Part shown: positions 47,671-59,978 of the stretch, piece after piece
How positions within the stretch are numbered: the stretch's first letter is position 1
How the letters are laid out: each line of letters opens with the position of its first letter
Source of the DNA: Hortaea werneckii
Taxonomy: Eukaryota > Ascomycota > Dothideomycetes > Mycosphaerellales > Teratosphaeriaceae
Assembly (NCBI GenBank): GCA_037044905.1
Contig: JBAOKB010000126.1
Location: 496,001-560,000, forward strand
Reading direction: 5' to 3'
DNA length: 64,000 bases
Position numbers and translations under genes: made by a program
Notes under the pieces: generated by a model
What the model was told of the DNA's origin: nothing
The model's database searches: none
The model's input: only the letters and a program-made list of their open reading frames with translations

Positions 47671-48871
47671 ACACTGAAGGCCCAGAAGCTCGTGGTCGAG
47701 GTATTGATGGTCCATTGTTGCAAACATGAGGACGTCTCACATGAGGTCAAAGACCAATCGCCGTTGAAAAGGTCCTGTCAGCGTATCCGAAAATCAGTAA
47801 CGCTCATCAGCATACTTCCTAGCGATGCAGACTGGTGTGCTTAGACAAGCACCTCTATACTAATTTCTGACTGCGCCGTGGCGAAGGGGGCAAAATCCAG
47901 GTCGTTGTTCGGTCAGCATGCCTGCAAAGCTTTCGCGTAAAGTGGTGTAGATAGGCAAGACTTCCATCCCTTCCACTGCCCGCAGCGTGTTCGCAGGCGG
48001 TTTAGCTGAGGCGAAAGAAGTTTGAGCACTCAACACCGCAGTCGAACCGCGTTTGAAGACGGGTTGGAGGTGACGCTTGATCGTCTTCCATTAAACGCGA
48101 ATGGAAATTGCAGCGACCATTCAAAAGCCTGCTCTAAGATGTCCGAGGACTCAACAGCGGCGAAAATGCGGCATTGCGGTTATAGTGCCCCGTCAAGAGG
48201 AGGTAGTGGCATTGGTGTGGTATAAGCGATGAGTAGAGCGTCCCGATTTAGCACTGCTCCACTGCTGGCCATGATCTGCCGGAATCACGTCAGGCGGCCG
48301 TAAGCATTGTCCGAATCCCACCGGCCTGGTGTTACAGCTGGCTGACGCCGGGCCAGGCATGGCGGAGGTCTCGTATCAGCCTAGGAGTGTCAAGATGCGA
48401 CAAGTCGTGCTTGACGGGCTTGTAAGGATTCTTGACTATTTGGTCGTCCCGTTGCGCCACGCCTTGTCACTGAGCTTCGCCATTTTTTCCCCTGCGGAGA
48501 TTCCACGGCAGAAGAGTCGACGGACTGCCGTAGTGGAGTGATCGCCCATCGTCGCCAGCCGGCTTTCCCCGCGCTGCGAAGCCGGGAGAAGGATGCACAA
48601 TTGCGTAGATAGACCGCACAACTCGAGCTATGCAACACGTGAGCGAGCCAGCGTCGAGCCTTTCGCGACGGCCACAGCGCCAACCTCGTCTGCGATAGAA
48701 CACCCTCTCTACCAGCGCGCCTTCTCCGATTCCGTCCAGCCGACACTATCACAGTTGTATCATAGCGGTTCCGCAGCACGATGGCGACGCAAGCAAGCGC
48801 AGGAAGATTACTTTAGCTTCGACAACACCTTAGGCACTAAACGATTAGCTGCCCTGGGTCATTCCAGGAAG
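47671..48871. other. intergenic, no gene seen
   Basis: 1.2 kb between co-directional genes. The open frame of the next gene extends back to 48593, but the family-like start is at 48872. Confidence 0.45.
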
Positions 48872-51800
48872 ATGGAGGAGGTTCATGGCGTAGACGTCAG
48901 CTGGCTGCACAAACCGGCCCAGCAGCAGAAGAGCGGGACGAGTGCGCCTCGACAGAGGTCGGCCTCTTCGCTCAAACAGGAGGATGGCGCTGCAGAGAAG
49001 AAGAACGGCGAAGGTGCAAAAGAGGACCAGAAAGAGACAAAAGATCAGCATCAACAGCAGCAGCAACAGCAGCAGCAGCCTGCCTCAAGCAATGCGGCTA
49101 AAAGTGGTGCCTCGGTGAATCCAGCACATGTAACGCCACCTCAAACCGCGAAACCTGAACGAGATACCACGACCGCGGTCCCGTCCACGCCGACACCGCC
49201 TCCCTCGACAAATGGCACCCCCAAATCAGGTCAATCTAAGCGGCCCAACATCCTGAGCAGAAGCAGCTCTACAGGCAAGAAAGAAGGGGAGGGCCGGCGA
49301 AGTTCATGGCTTAATAATTTGTCTTCGAAATTCTCCTCGAATCAAAATGTCCATGCTGCCAACCAATATGGCGCAGGTACGCCCGAGCGATCTACACCCT
49401 CGTCTGGACAACCGAGAGGCCAACAAAATGGAAATGTTACCTCGCCACCCAGCACAAACGGCAGTGCGTCAGGATCACCGCTCCCAACATATCATGAGGA
49501 GACCGAAGAGCAGCCGGCTCCTTACGTGCCTAGTAAGCCGAAGGAGAATACCTCGTTCTTCTCCAATTTGACTCGTCGGCTGTCGTCAGCGTCTAGTCAG
49601 AATGTACCAAAGGCTCAGAACCAAGGGAACGGTGGACTGTGCCAACGTCGGGTGCTGAACGTCGATCCAAACAGGGAACGTTGTCTGGTTCCTGAGATGG
49701 ATCCTAGCAAACTGCGGAAAGTCTCCTTTTGTGTTGACGTCGAGATTGCGAGTGGGCCAAAATATATCGAAGAGGAGCCGGAGGAAAGTGGCGACAGGAA
49801 GCAGAAGAAGAAGAAGGATGCGAAGCTCAAAGAACGCGCCGAGGGCGAAGCCTTGAAGAAGCCTCAGTCTCTGACCGAAGAGAAAGATGCCGAGGGCGAG
49901 GTCAAATTGGATGCTAAGGGTTCCAAGGAGGCCGCCAAAGCAAAGGCAATGGACATTCCCGCTACTGAGGGTTCGAAGGAGAACAATGGCCAGCCATTGA
50001 TGATGCAAAATGTCGAGGCGGAACCGGGCGCGTCACCGCCTTTGGGAACAAGTCCCGATGGCGAAAGCGCGATGACGAGGAAGAAAGAGAAGAAGAAGAA
50101 ATCCGAGGAAGAACGCAAAGACCGCAAGGAGAAGCGAAGACGAAAAGCAGAAGAAAGCGGGACCATACCGGTTGAACTGCAATTGGGTGATGACGACGTT
50201 CAGGCGAGCGCAGGATCTAGCGATAGTCTACCTGTTCCCAACGGCAATGAACAGGAAAACGCAGGTCTGGATTGCCAACCACCGCTGGGAAGCTCGTTTC
50301 AGTCTTCACCACACGTACCGACCAACACATCGGCGCCCCAGCAGACGAACAAGCCACCCGTGAGGCAAGATAGACCGACCACTGACCCAGTGCGAATTTA
50401 TAGGCGGTGCTGCCAGTTGAGGGAGACGCCGATCTTGAAGAGAATCACAGAGCAACTGACTTCTCCATCTGTCTGTGCACCAGGCCAGCCTGGTGTGGTG
50501 GCCAGCCTTGATCTGACGGGCTCACGGCTCCAGCTGGCAGACGTTGTGACACTCGGCGACTGGCTGGCTGTGGTGCCGGTGAAGAATCTGAGGTGCGAAG
50601 ATGCGGATCTCAATGATGAAGGCGTACGGTGCATACTTGCCGGCCTTCTTGCGGCGAAGAGACCAGAACCCACTCGCAAGAAGAATGTCAGGCCGCGGCA
50701 TAGAGAGCTAGGCACAAGCCGATCTACTCAGCTGGAAAAGACCCAAGAAAGGAGCGGCGTAGTGGAGAAATTGACATTCAAAAACAACCCTCGTATCACA
50801 CGGCTGGGATGGAAGCATATCAGCTTATTCATCTACCTGTGTAGATCCCTCAAGGCCATCGATCTATCGATGAACTTCTTCCCCGAAACGCTTCCTGCGG
50901 GGCCACGAGAGAGCGAGACCAAGCCTAAGCAGTCTGCGCCCGTGGGACAAGGCAAGGATGTAGAAGCGGCGGAGATATTCTACAAATGTCTTTCTGAACG
51001 TCTCGGTGGTGGCAGGCTAGAAGAGCTGATCGTGAGCGAGTGTGGCCTAAAGTCGGAGCAGATCAGGAAAGTGGTTGACGGCGCCATCATGTGCGGAATC
51101 TCAAGGCTTGGTCTAGCCGGCAATTCGCTTGACAAGGAGGGCTTGGAGCATGTACTCCACTACGTCCGGTCGGGGGTGTGTCAAGGTCTTGATCTGGGCG
51201 GAAACGACCTCCATCAAAAGCTGGGCATGATTGCTGATGCTATGCGGGATAAGAGCGACATACCGTGCTGGGGCTTATCACTTGCTGGGTGCAATCTCAG
51301 CAGTGATGACCTACAGGGTCTGTTCCCGCAGTTAGTCAAGTTGCCTGATTTCCGATTCATCGACCTGAGCCACAACCGTCATCTTTGCGAAGAGAGCAAC
51401 GACACAATCAGTCTGTTCAGACGGTACATGTCCCAGTTCAGGCATCTGAAGAGGATCCATCTTGCAGACGTTGGCATGTCCCCTAAGCAAGCAATTGCTT
51501 TGGCAGACTGCTTACCTGACGGACCTAGGCTGGCGCATTTGAACCTGCTGGAGAATCCAGAACTTACAAAGCTGGCTAACGCGAAGGGCGAAAGCTGAGC
51601 AGGAAGAAGCGTGCGCCTTGTATGCCTCTCTCATGGCGGCTGTCAGGGTGTCGAGTACCGTGATCTGCATCGACATTGATGTGCCAAGCCAAGAGAACAG
51701 TGAAGTGGTCAAGGCCCTTGCTAAGCAGGTCGTTGCATATTCTTTGCGCAACATGGAGCAGTTCGCCATCGCTGAAGCGACTGGCATTGCTATGCCGGCC

Positions 51801-52928
51801 GGAAGCGGTAACGCTGGATCGGCTGGCGCAGCAGCTAGGGCCAAGCTGACAGAACCACACGGTGGTGAAAAGCAGGTCAAGGACATTAGCGTGCCGGATG
51901 TGCTGATGCACCTTGTTGGGCACGTGGAAGGATCTTCTGAAAATCACGATTTCGATGATCCGGCGCCGGACGATGATTATATCGTGGGCGGAACAGGTGT
52001 GGTCAAAGCATTGCAGTATGTCCTTGGAGAGAAGGCGAACGATCTGCGACGGACCAGTGTTCCTGGAACGCCAACCTTGGCACCGAGGGAGAGGCCCGGG
52101 AGCTCGGCTGGTCTGGACATGGAAGAGCAGAGGGGCAAGGCGAAGAAGATGTCCAAGAATCTACTGGAGAGCGCGCGGAAGATCAGACATCGGCTGCAAC
52201 CCGCGCTCGCCAAGGAAGCAACCAGCGGAGATGAGCTGGCATATCGAAGATTGCTGTTCCTGGACCAGACTCTGCAGTCGATGATCCAACGGTTTGAGGA
52301 AGAATATCCAGAAACTAGACTAGCTGGCGAACAGGTCGAAGGTACGCCGCCGCCTGGCAGCCCCAAGGTCAACGCTGGCATCGCTAGCAGCAGTGTGGTA
52401 CCGCCTCGAAGTGACCTCAGCATCAACACCAGTGCTTCGGAAGCGGCGGGTAACATCAGCGATGAAGAAGATGGTAGTGTGCTAAAGCCAGGTCTGAAGA
52501 GACACGGAAGCGAGGTTTCGCTTGCCTCGCGTGCTCAAACGCTCGAGGAAGGTCGCCTCCACCGTCTCGGTCAACATCTTCGCAGAGAGGTCATCGATTC
52601 ACCGACTGCCCTCTCACCTTCGCCTTCGCAGAGTCAATTCCCTTCGAACGTTAAAGAAGGCGCCACTGACGCCGATGAACAAGCTCGCATTACGGCTTTG
52701 GGCCAGAGAATCGAGTTCATATCTGGCGTCGAGTTGAAGAGTATGGTCGAAGGCGAAGGATGGGAGAGTGTCTTGAAGAAGATTGGTGGGAACTACGATG
52801 ACCTGCGGAAACTGCAGGAACAGGATCCTTCCGGCTGGGAGCAATTCAAAGAGAGCCAGATGAAAGCCCGCGCGAATGTAGATCAGGGACGACCGAGCAG
52901 CCGGGGTCCTCCCACCTTCGAGCATTAA
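48872..52928 (+). CDS. large LRR/RNI-like protein, Mhp1-like
   Basis: About 1350 residues from MEEVHGVDVSWLHKP. The N-terminal half is disordered: a poly-Gln run (49049-49078), Ser/Pro-rich sequence with RRSSWLNNLSSKFSS and SFFSNLTRRLSS, and Lys/Glu-rich stretches near 49790-50155. The middle (from about 50400) is a ribonuclease-inhibitor-type leucine-rich repeat array (SLDLTGSRLQ, LRCEDADLNDEGVRCIL, ISRLGLAGNSLDKEGLEHV, GLDLGGNDL). The C-terminal third is again polar. Similar ascomycete proteins are annotated 'cell wall biogenesis protein Mhp1'; the role is otherwise unknown. An extra G in GGG at 51586-51588 splits the frame; removing it gives ANAKAEQEEACALYASL. Confidence 0.75.
49049..49078 (+). 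repeat. CAG/CAA tract encoding poly-Gln
   Basis: About ten consecutive CAG/CAA codons inside the LRR protein, in its disordered N-terminal part. Confidence 0.85.
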
Positions 52929-53240
52929 ACTGCATACATTGGAGTTTGTCTGAGGAACTTTTTGCTATTCATGGCGGCGGCAAAGCGGTGGAATCGGCGG
53001 TGTTGCTGTAACAACGGGAAAGCGAGTGGCGATTGTGACGACGGGACTGTGTTTATGAATTATCTAGCTTGTCAATTGTGTACATAAGAAGGAGCCAGAC
53101 CATTCCCATTTCACTTTCGAACCTCTCTAGCTAAGTTCCGCACCACTCTCGACATATTCACACGCCGAAGCTGAGCCAGTCAAAGCATCCCTTCATTTTC
53201 TGGAGTGTTGTTGCTGCCGTATCGCTCCCTCCCTCCTTCC

Positions 53241-54999
53241 TTAGCTCTGCACACCTAGCACACAAATCCGACCACCTGCCTTGCTTTCGTCGCCAGTCCA
53301 ACCGAAAAGCAGAGTGATACGGCAGAAGAGCAAGCGATCAGACAGCAATTTCATCTCGTCATCACTGAGCCTCAGCAGATCCTCTGGCTCCCGACCGAAC
53401 AAGTCTTGCCATGCTTGGTCACTGAACAGTAGTTTCCCAGCGCCAATGCACGCCGTCTCGTCCATCACCTGCCCAACAACCTTTGGGTTTAGTCTCAATC
53501 GCATGAAAGCCTCGCAGTTGTTGCATTGAACGGAAGTAGCATTAGCATAGATGGGCGTATTGCAGCATTCACCAGAGAACAGCATCTGCCTTTTCCAAAC
53601 ATCAAGAATCTTCATCTCCGTGATCAACACACTTAGGTAGCCTTGGAAGGTCTCAGCCGGCGCCACACGAGCAAAGTCGTCGAGCTCGGCGATGGTGTAC
53701 AGGCAGCGCACAGGACCGTGCTTGAGAGTTTGGAGGTTGAATGTGTTCGCAGGGAAGAGCGGGTTGACCGATTCACGGCTTCTTTGGCGGAGCGCCCAGT
53801 GACGGAGCCAGTCGGTATCAGGGAACGCGGGATTGACATCGATCATAGATGCAGATGATAGACTAAGGTAGGGCTATGGATAATGTCAATACAAGCTGCG
53901 GGAGACCCAACAAGTGTAGCTTACTGTACGGCCAGGCTTGCAAGAAGCGCTCTGCAGTAGGAGGATGGTTTCGCCAGCTTTCCAACCTTCTCTTGAGCTG
54001 ACTGCTTCTGGATTGCTTGTGTTCGCATCTCTGGACGCCTGCCTGAGCGGCGAGTTCGAGTTGATTCCCCATAGACCGAATATCGCGTGAGCGGTATCGT
54101 CATGAATTTGGACGCTGATGCTCTCGGTCGTACTGTTATCTTTCCGAGTGACTAGACACTGTCAGCTATGAGCACACGACCAGAGAGTCTTGCTGACAGA
54201 CAGGTCTTCTTTGCGCCAATGGCTTTTACAACAACGAGGATCCTCGCGCCCACTACGTCACAACCGCCGTCAATGAAGTTTTGCAAAGTCATTAATCCAG
54301 CCAGAGGATGGCCGGTACGATACCCGAGTGGCTTTGCACACAACCTGCCATCGTCGCTGTTTTCGTGGACCATAAAGTGGCAGTTGCGATCACGTTCTGG
54401 GAATAAAGATACGAATAACGGTGCTCCTGTGCTGGAAAGAGTACCATTCTCGCCATCACTGACTGCGGAGAGCCAATGTCAATAATGATACTACTGCATA
54501 CGCTGATTCACTAAGTTATGGACGTACCGTGGTTGCTCCAAATGGAGACCAGTAGACCAAGCCTGATGACCGGCATCTGCGAGGCGAACCACACCCGCAC
54601 CTGGAGTTCTGTCAATTCCTGAAGTGACGGAATCGAGGGAGACAGTCACACGGTAATGGCTCCAGTCTCGTCTTTGACACATAGCTTGACACATCCTTTT
54701 GCAGAACGAGCCGTCTTTGGCGTATTGGCAATGTCAAAGATGTTCACCACACGGCCCATGAACGTCACAGCCCGGGGCCCCGGGTGCAGGTCTCGAATCT
54801 GGCACTCTTCGTAATCTGCTGGCGGGACCCATGGCTGGACGAAGACGGGCTTCAGAGCGTCAGATTTCTCTTGAGATGTAAAACCATCTCCAACGGATGG
54901 ACCTGGAAGTAGTGCGGCTGTGGGCTTTGTGGGCGAGCTGTCCGGTGTCGGTGGGTAGCAGGCTCTTGGTGCTATAGCGTCTGCGGTAGTTGTTTCCAT
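53241..54999 (-). CDS. multi-OB-fold nucleic-acid-binding protein, RPA1/MEIOB-like
   Basis: Four exons (54652-54999, 54528-54600, 53925-54462 and 53241-53873) with introns of 51, 65 and 51 nt, about 530 residues. Exons 1-2 give an OB-type strand series (RAVTFMGRVVNIFDI, VKDETGAITVRVWFAS, LGLLVSIW). Exon 3 gives a second (GGCDVVGARILVVVKAIG, ESISVQIHDDTAHAIFGLWG, GETILLLQSASCKPGRT). Exon 4 carries cysteines spaced CC-x9-C-x2-C (SGECCNTPIYANATSVQCNNC) followed by beta-rich sequence, recalling the zinc module of the RPA1 C-terminal OB fold. That order resembles MEIOB-type meiotic single-strand-DNA proteins; the assignment is inference. One base is missing near 54151-54162. Nuclear action is expected. 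Confidence 0.72.
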
Positions 55000-55424
55000 T
55001 GTGGACCAGTCCGGATGCAAGGAAGGCGATAGAGATTGTCGGGAAAAGATGCGAAAAGGGTTGATTCAAAGACAAGGCGGTAGAAGGTGAGGTTAGAGTG
55101 CAGACCTTCTGAGGTCTAGAAAGCCATTTTGGGAATGCCCTCCATCGCGCCTTCCTTGCCTTTCTCTGTCCCACTCAGCAAGCTGCGTCCATCTACAGCT
55201 TCCAGACAAGGGATAGCGAGGACATCTCTCAACTCGCTTCGCTCTGTCCAGGGTCGCAATAACAGCAATTCCGTTTTATGGGCCATGGCGGCTCTTTGGC
55301 CTTTGCCGACAGCAGGCTCTGTCTGGGAGGGCAGAGATTTCGTCTCGAATGACCACGAGCCCCAGTCCCATTCCTAATGACAAAGGCTCTCCGTCTCAAA
55401 CACATATTCCATTTCCAGCATTTC

Positions 55425-56160
55425 TCACGTGTCATTCTTCCAAGCGACTGCATCCTTGGCCTTCTCTTCAAGCTCGTTTCTCAGCCACGGTCTCGCTTCT
55501 CGCTCTCCATTTGCCATCTCCTCATCGCCGTCCACCGCAGCCATCGCAGCTAGACACGCCTTCTCTGCCCTCTCTGCACCCTCCTCCCAACTGCCAATAT
55601 CGAACTCCCCGGTGGACTGATTGAGCAGCATCTCGGCGTGCTGAGTGAAGGCGAGCGCGTGTACGCTGGAGCACAACTCCAATTCCATCTCTTCTGGATC
55701 AACAGAAATGCCCTTCCCGAAAACGGCGACCAGAGCTGCGGAAATGGTCGACTGTAAGGCAGCCTCCGTCCACGAGAGCAAGGAAGGCTGCGTTCACCAG
55801 GGACGGCAGAATCGCCACATCTAGGAACGCGCTCTTGAGCTTCATTGTAGGCGCCTTCGTGACCTGCAGCGTAACCTGCACCAGTGTCCGAGGATGCATA
55901 TGCACAAGCAGCACACTCCTCAGCACTCCAGCAACGACTGTCTCCAACCATCGTTCTCTCGGTCCACCCACTCCTGACGTCGGCCGTATGTTGACTTCAA
56001 TCGCCGTCTCCTCCGGTAGTTCGTCTCTGCGTGAAACTTCTACAGGCCCATTCACAGCTGCAAGGATTGAGTAAAGCTTCGAAGAGTAGGTTGCGGAGCC
56101 GTCAGCGCGTTCAAGAACATGATGTCCTACCTCGTGGTGAATCATGAACGGGAGCATCAT
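55425..56160 (-). CDS. RRP46: exosome RNase-PH-like subunit RRP46
   Basis: About 245 residues of the RNase PH fold. The diagnostic RRP46 block is LERADGSATYSS, ILAAVNGPVEVSRRDELPEE, RPTSGVGGPRERWLE and LLVHMHPRTLVQVTLQVTK, followed by the SALVAVFGKGI-like C-terminal half. The subunit is a structural, catalytically inactive member of the six-subunit ring of the nuclear and cytoplasmic exosome. An extra G near 55761-55767 breaks the frame; removing it gives LVDGAALQSTISAALVAV. The start (MMLPFMIHH, 56160) is the first ATG in frame and not certain. The OB-fold gene lies downstream on the same strand with its start codon 426 bp beyond this stop. Confidence 0.87.
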
Positions 56161-56692
56161 GGAGGCACTCGTGTGCGATGTAACTTTACTCGTATGTGCT
56201 GTAGTTGTGCTGGTACTGTAAGAACAGTTCACCAGGCGTAGGAACGGGAGAACGGGTACCTTGCGGCGGACCGTGCCCCGCAAGCACGTGAAAATTTGGC
56301 TTCAAGGCAAACCACGAGATCAAATCGAAATTTATTCTGTCAGGCTTTACAAGACCACCACAGGGAAGTCGACGCACAAAATAGTTTTGATCAAGGCACA
56401 TAAGTAAGCCTTGTCATTGCCCTTGGCAATGCTAGATACATGAAAAACTGCTAGAGATATGAAAGCTAGAAACGACCGCCATTTAGCTGCCTCTTAGGCA
56501 TCCATGTAATGTTGCTGAGCACCTGGATATCTGCCTCCCAAACTCCAGCCCGTTTTGGCCGCGTGAAGGCACTATTTAATCAAACGCCTTTCTGTATGTA
56601 CCAACACCCTGTATGCAAGTCAAAACAATCCGTGGCTATGCAGTGTGAAGTCAGGAAAATTGCAGTCGCTATCTTCTCAACTCTCGTGATGA
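56161..56692. other. intergenic, no gene seen
   Basis: Short interval between RRP46 and the Pro/Ser-rich gene with no supported feature. Confidence 0.45.
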
Positions 56693-57419
56693 CTATCGGC
56701 CGCCAGGGCGTCCGGATATTGAGCTCGCCTGTCGGTGTCGAGCCTCTTCGCGGATCAGGCGTTCGACTAATTCATCCGGCGTTCCATCATGTTGCTGGGC
56801 AGAGTTCCGAGCTCCAGCCGCAAGATACCCATCCTCGTCTCCGAGCTCCAAAGGCGTGACTGGACCTGGTGAACCAAGCGGTGCCAATCGTGGACTCACT
56901 GGCTTTTCACCTTTGCCTGGTGACTGAGCACGTGCAGCAGAAACCATTTCCCTTTGGTAGGCGAACAATTGCCTCTGTGCATCACTCAGCATCCTCTGAT
57001 GCGCTCTCGGGGAGACCGGTGGTTGTGGCGAGTTCATCGCTTCGGGAGTTGACTGCATGCTGCTGTTGGCCGAAGGGAAATTGGCTGGGTGGAAGCGCGG
57101 CAGAGAAGGCAATTTGAGTGACGAATGGTTCGCCTTTCGGGAACTGTTACCGGTCCGCGCATGCCTCTGGCGTGGCGAAGGTGGTTGGAGAGGGTCGAAA
57201 TGCATCCCGCTTAGGCTCGCAGCGTTCTGTTTGCAACCCGATGAAAGAGGAGAACTTGGTCTCATGGCTGGAGACGACCGTGGCGATGGCATGCTGCGCG
57301 GCACGTTTAACGAGGGCGCACGGACTGGCGAAAGACCTCTTGACGGAGCCGTCGTGATTGACTGCTGCTGCTGCTGCTTGGGAGCAGCGACACTCGATCC
57401 TGATGTTGAAATGTTTGCT
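56693..57419 (-). CDS. Pro/Ser-rich conserved hypothetical protein (5' end uncertain)
   Basis: About 240 residues visible. Coding-like sequence can be followed up to about 57419 (STSGSSVAAPKQQQQQ), but no clear ATG or splice fixes the beginning; the ATG at 57292 (MPSPRSSPAM) is a fallback. The central block PPSPRQRHARTGNSSRK and LPSLPRFHPANFPS, then SPRAHQRMLSDAQRQLFAYQ, is of the kind conserved across filamentous ascomycetes in an uncharacterised family. The C-terminal helix is DELVERLIREEARHRQ. There is no membrane segment or enzyme motif and a five-Gln run is encoded near 57363. Function unknown. Confidence 0.65.
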
Positions 57420-59462
57420 GGGGCCGTGCTTATGCAAGAATGCGTTGTCTTCGTATGTTGGGACCAATTGTTGAAGTGTTGGAATCAGTCTCGTAAAGAA
57501 AGCCCAAAGCGCCAGCTGCTTTGCACAAATAGGCAATGGCGGCTCTATAAGTGTGGGGTCCGAAGGGCCTTTCAGATGAAGACGCGGTTACCGCCAGCGG
57601 GCAGCCGCCGTCGTGGCACGATGTCGCTGGTGTAGCTCAGTGTCAATCCTCCTGGAAAGGGAAAGAGGAGAGCACCACGGCGGTCGATGTCCGCGAGTCC
57701 GAGGGGAGTTTTGGATGACTGGTTGCAATCCGGGCTCCGAGCTCCGTGAAAGATTTCGGTGGATGGCGAAGGACAGAGGTACAGCCAAGTCTGCAAGGGT
57801 GATCTAGAAGCGGCAACACTGACAGCAGAGCAGAGGGGGTGATTTGTCTACTGTCCAAGCCCCAGGCAACTTTTCTCGCACGGTGCTGGATGGTGTTCAG
57901 GGCCGGCTCAGACCCTGAAAATCTGCCGAGCACGCTTCGGATGGCGGCGGGTGGGGCAGAGAACTCAGGTGCCTTCGGATGGCTCGAGCAGATGTTATCA
58001 GACCGTCAGGCTTATCAGCAAATGTCAGTCCGTGTGCTGCCGTCGCTTGTTCCCCTCTTTGTAGGCAAGCAAGCGATGCGACGGATGCAGTTGAAGACTT
58101 AGACAGCAGGGATAGCAAGGCCACATGACCTCCGCATCCGCGATCTCCCGGTACACTCTGCAAAGTGAATGAACATGACCAGCCATGACGATTCCGAGAG
58201 TAGTTGCGGCGAAAGCGGACCTCAAGCTCTCCAGGGCTCTCCAGCAGTCTCCAGCATCCCACATTTCTCGTTGCACTACACCAAACCTAATACTGCCCCT
58301 GCGCATCCCACACGCATCCTCGGGCTGCGGGGTGTTGCCTCCTACGAACATCCGCACTGATGACATTGTCGTCCAATGTGCTCGGCGTACATCAAGAACG
58401 TGATCACAAAAGAGTACTCGCGCGGTCCGGACGGCATTGAGCCGCTTTGCGATGCGCAATGTCTGGATTGGACGTCATGCATTGTAATGCAGTGCCACGC
58501 ACGTGAGATCAAATCCTTCGTACCTCCTAGAATGGGCAACTTCCAAGCCCGCGGTCATGGCATTGGAAGGCTCGCTTCGACTCGACATGGAATTGTTCTC
58601 CTCAGCACTACAATCGGAAAACCATCACAGGCCAAGCTGCCTGCTTGTAGGTTTTTGGTAGCCAAATGTCAAATACACCAAAGCCGCAACCGAGACGCAT
58701 TACCGCATTTGAATTAATAATTAGCACCGCACCTCGGTCCATAAGTGTATGCACCAACTGATGCGAGAGCATTTTCGGGCTGCCCCATTCTGAATGACTG
58801 TGTCCACTTAATTTGCGTAGAGGAGAACGTCTTTCTCGCACTAGCTTTCTCATTCGGAAGTACCGCAAAGAAGCAATTCTAGCGGGCCTGATAGCCTAAC
58901 GCTGTGCGATGTGAGTTCAACTTGTTTTGGTGTTCGTCAAGGTGCATGCTTAACCAAGCCAACCTCTGCGCCGCTCGCCCATGAACGTACGAACTTCAGC
59001 CGCAGCAACCGCGGAACCGCCGAACCACGGCTCAAACACTCTGATCTCCAGCCCGCCGAGTCGCATAGGATGTAGGCACCGAAAAGGAAAGCATCTGCAT
59101 TGAGCAAGCTTGTAGCCATTTAGCAGAACATGCCGCAAACCTGTCCAGGTTGACACGGGATTGCCACACACGCTCAAAGGATTCATTTACAGCCAAATGA
59201 TGTCAAAGTTTGATGCAGACTCGGTCGTGGACCGTGGGAACCGTCAGAATACTGCAATTCAAATATTACATAGTAGGCATGTGAATTACAGAAGGTTCAC
59301 TCTGTCTAGTTCAGTCGTCGTCGAAATTTGATATATTTGATTGATATTTCACGGTAAGCTAAATCAAATGGAGATCTGCTTTCTGCACAGACCATGTTTG
59401 GCGTCTCTCCAAGACCTCGGACTTGCATGTCGACAACCATTTGGAAGGGTTAGGGTTCCAAC
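57420..59462. other. mostly gene-free interval
   Basis: Two kilobases holding possible 5' exons of the Pro/Ser-rich gene (about 57420-57800) and otherwise only short unbiased frames. No repeat or RNA gene was recognised. Confidence 0.45.
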
Positions 59463-59978
59463 ATGCCGTCAGCAGACTACGGTAATGCTGTAGGCGGAGG
59501 CCTGAAGCTCAAGGGCGCCAAAGATGCAGGAGTGAAGAAGAAAAAGAAAGAGAAGAAGTCAAAGACTGCGGATGCTGGCGATGGCGACAAGGCACAGCAG
59601 AGTGCTTTGCAGAAGGCATTAGCGGATGAGGATAAAGACGATGACGAGACCTGCGGAAGTCAAGTTGCTGGAACTCGTGGGAAGGACGGAGCACTGGAGA
59701 CTACAGACCATAGTGACCATAAAGGCTCTGGTGACCATAAAGACTATGGGAAGACTGAAGCACAGAAGAGGCAAGAAGAGCTGCGCAGGAAAAGGGTAAG
59801 TGGACGCTTGATACCTCCCCGGATTCTCATCGGTTTAGTTTCTGACTTGCGAGTACAGCTTGAGGAGCGTCTGAAGAAAGAGGGCATCAAAACTCACAAG
59901 GAGCGAGTGGAGGAGTTGAACAAGTACCTCTCAGGCCTTAGTGAACATCACGATATGCCAAGAATCGGTCCTGGTTGA
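59463..59978 (+). CDS. FAM32A/DUF1754 family protein
   Basis: Exons 59463-59795 and 59859-59978 around a 63-nt intron give 150 residues. The N-terminus MPSADYGNAVGGGLKLKG is followed by a Lys-rich stretch (KKKKKEKKSK), an acidic-polar middle, EAQKRQEELRRKR, and the conserved end HKERVEELNKYLSGLSEHHDMPRIGPG. FAM32A proteins are small nuclear proteins; the human one sits in the spliceosome C complex near the exon junction. The frame is intact after splicing. Confidence 0.9.
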   Translation: MPSADYGNAVGGGLKLKGAKDAGVKKKKKEKKSKTADAGDGDKAQQSALQKALADEDKDDDETCGSQVAGTRGKDGALETTDHSDHKGSGDHKDYGKTEAQKRQEELRRKRVSGRLIPPRILIGLVSDLRVQLEERLKKEGIKTHKERVEELNKYLSGLSEHHDMPRIGPG

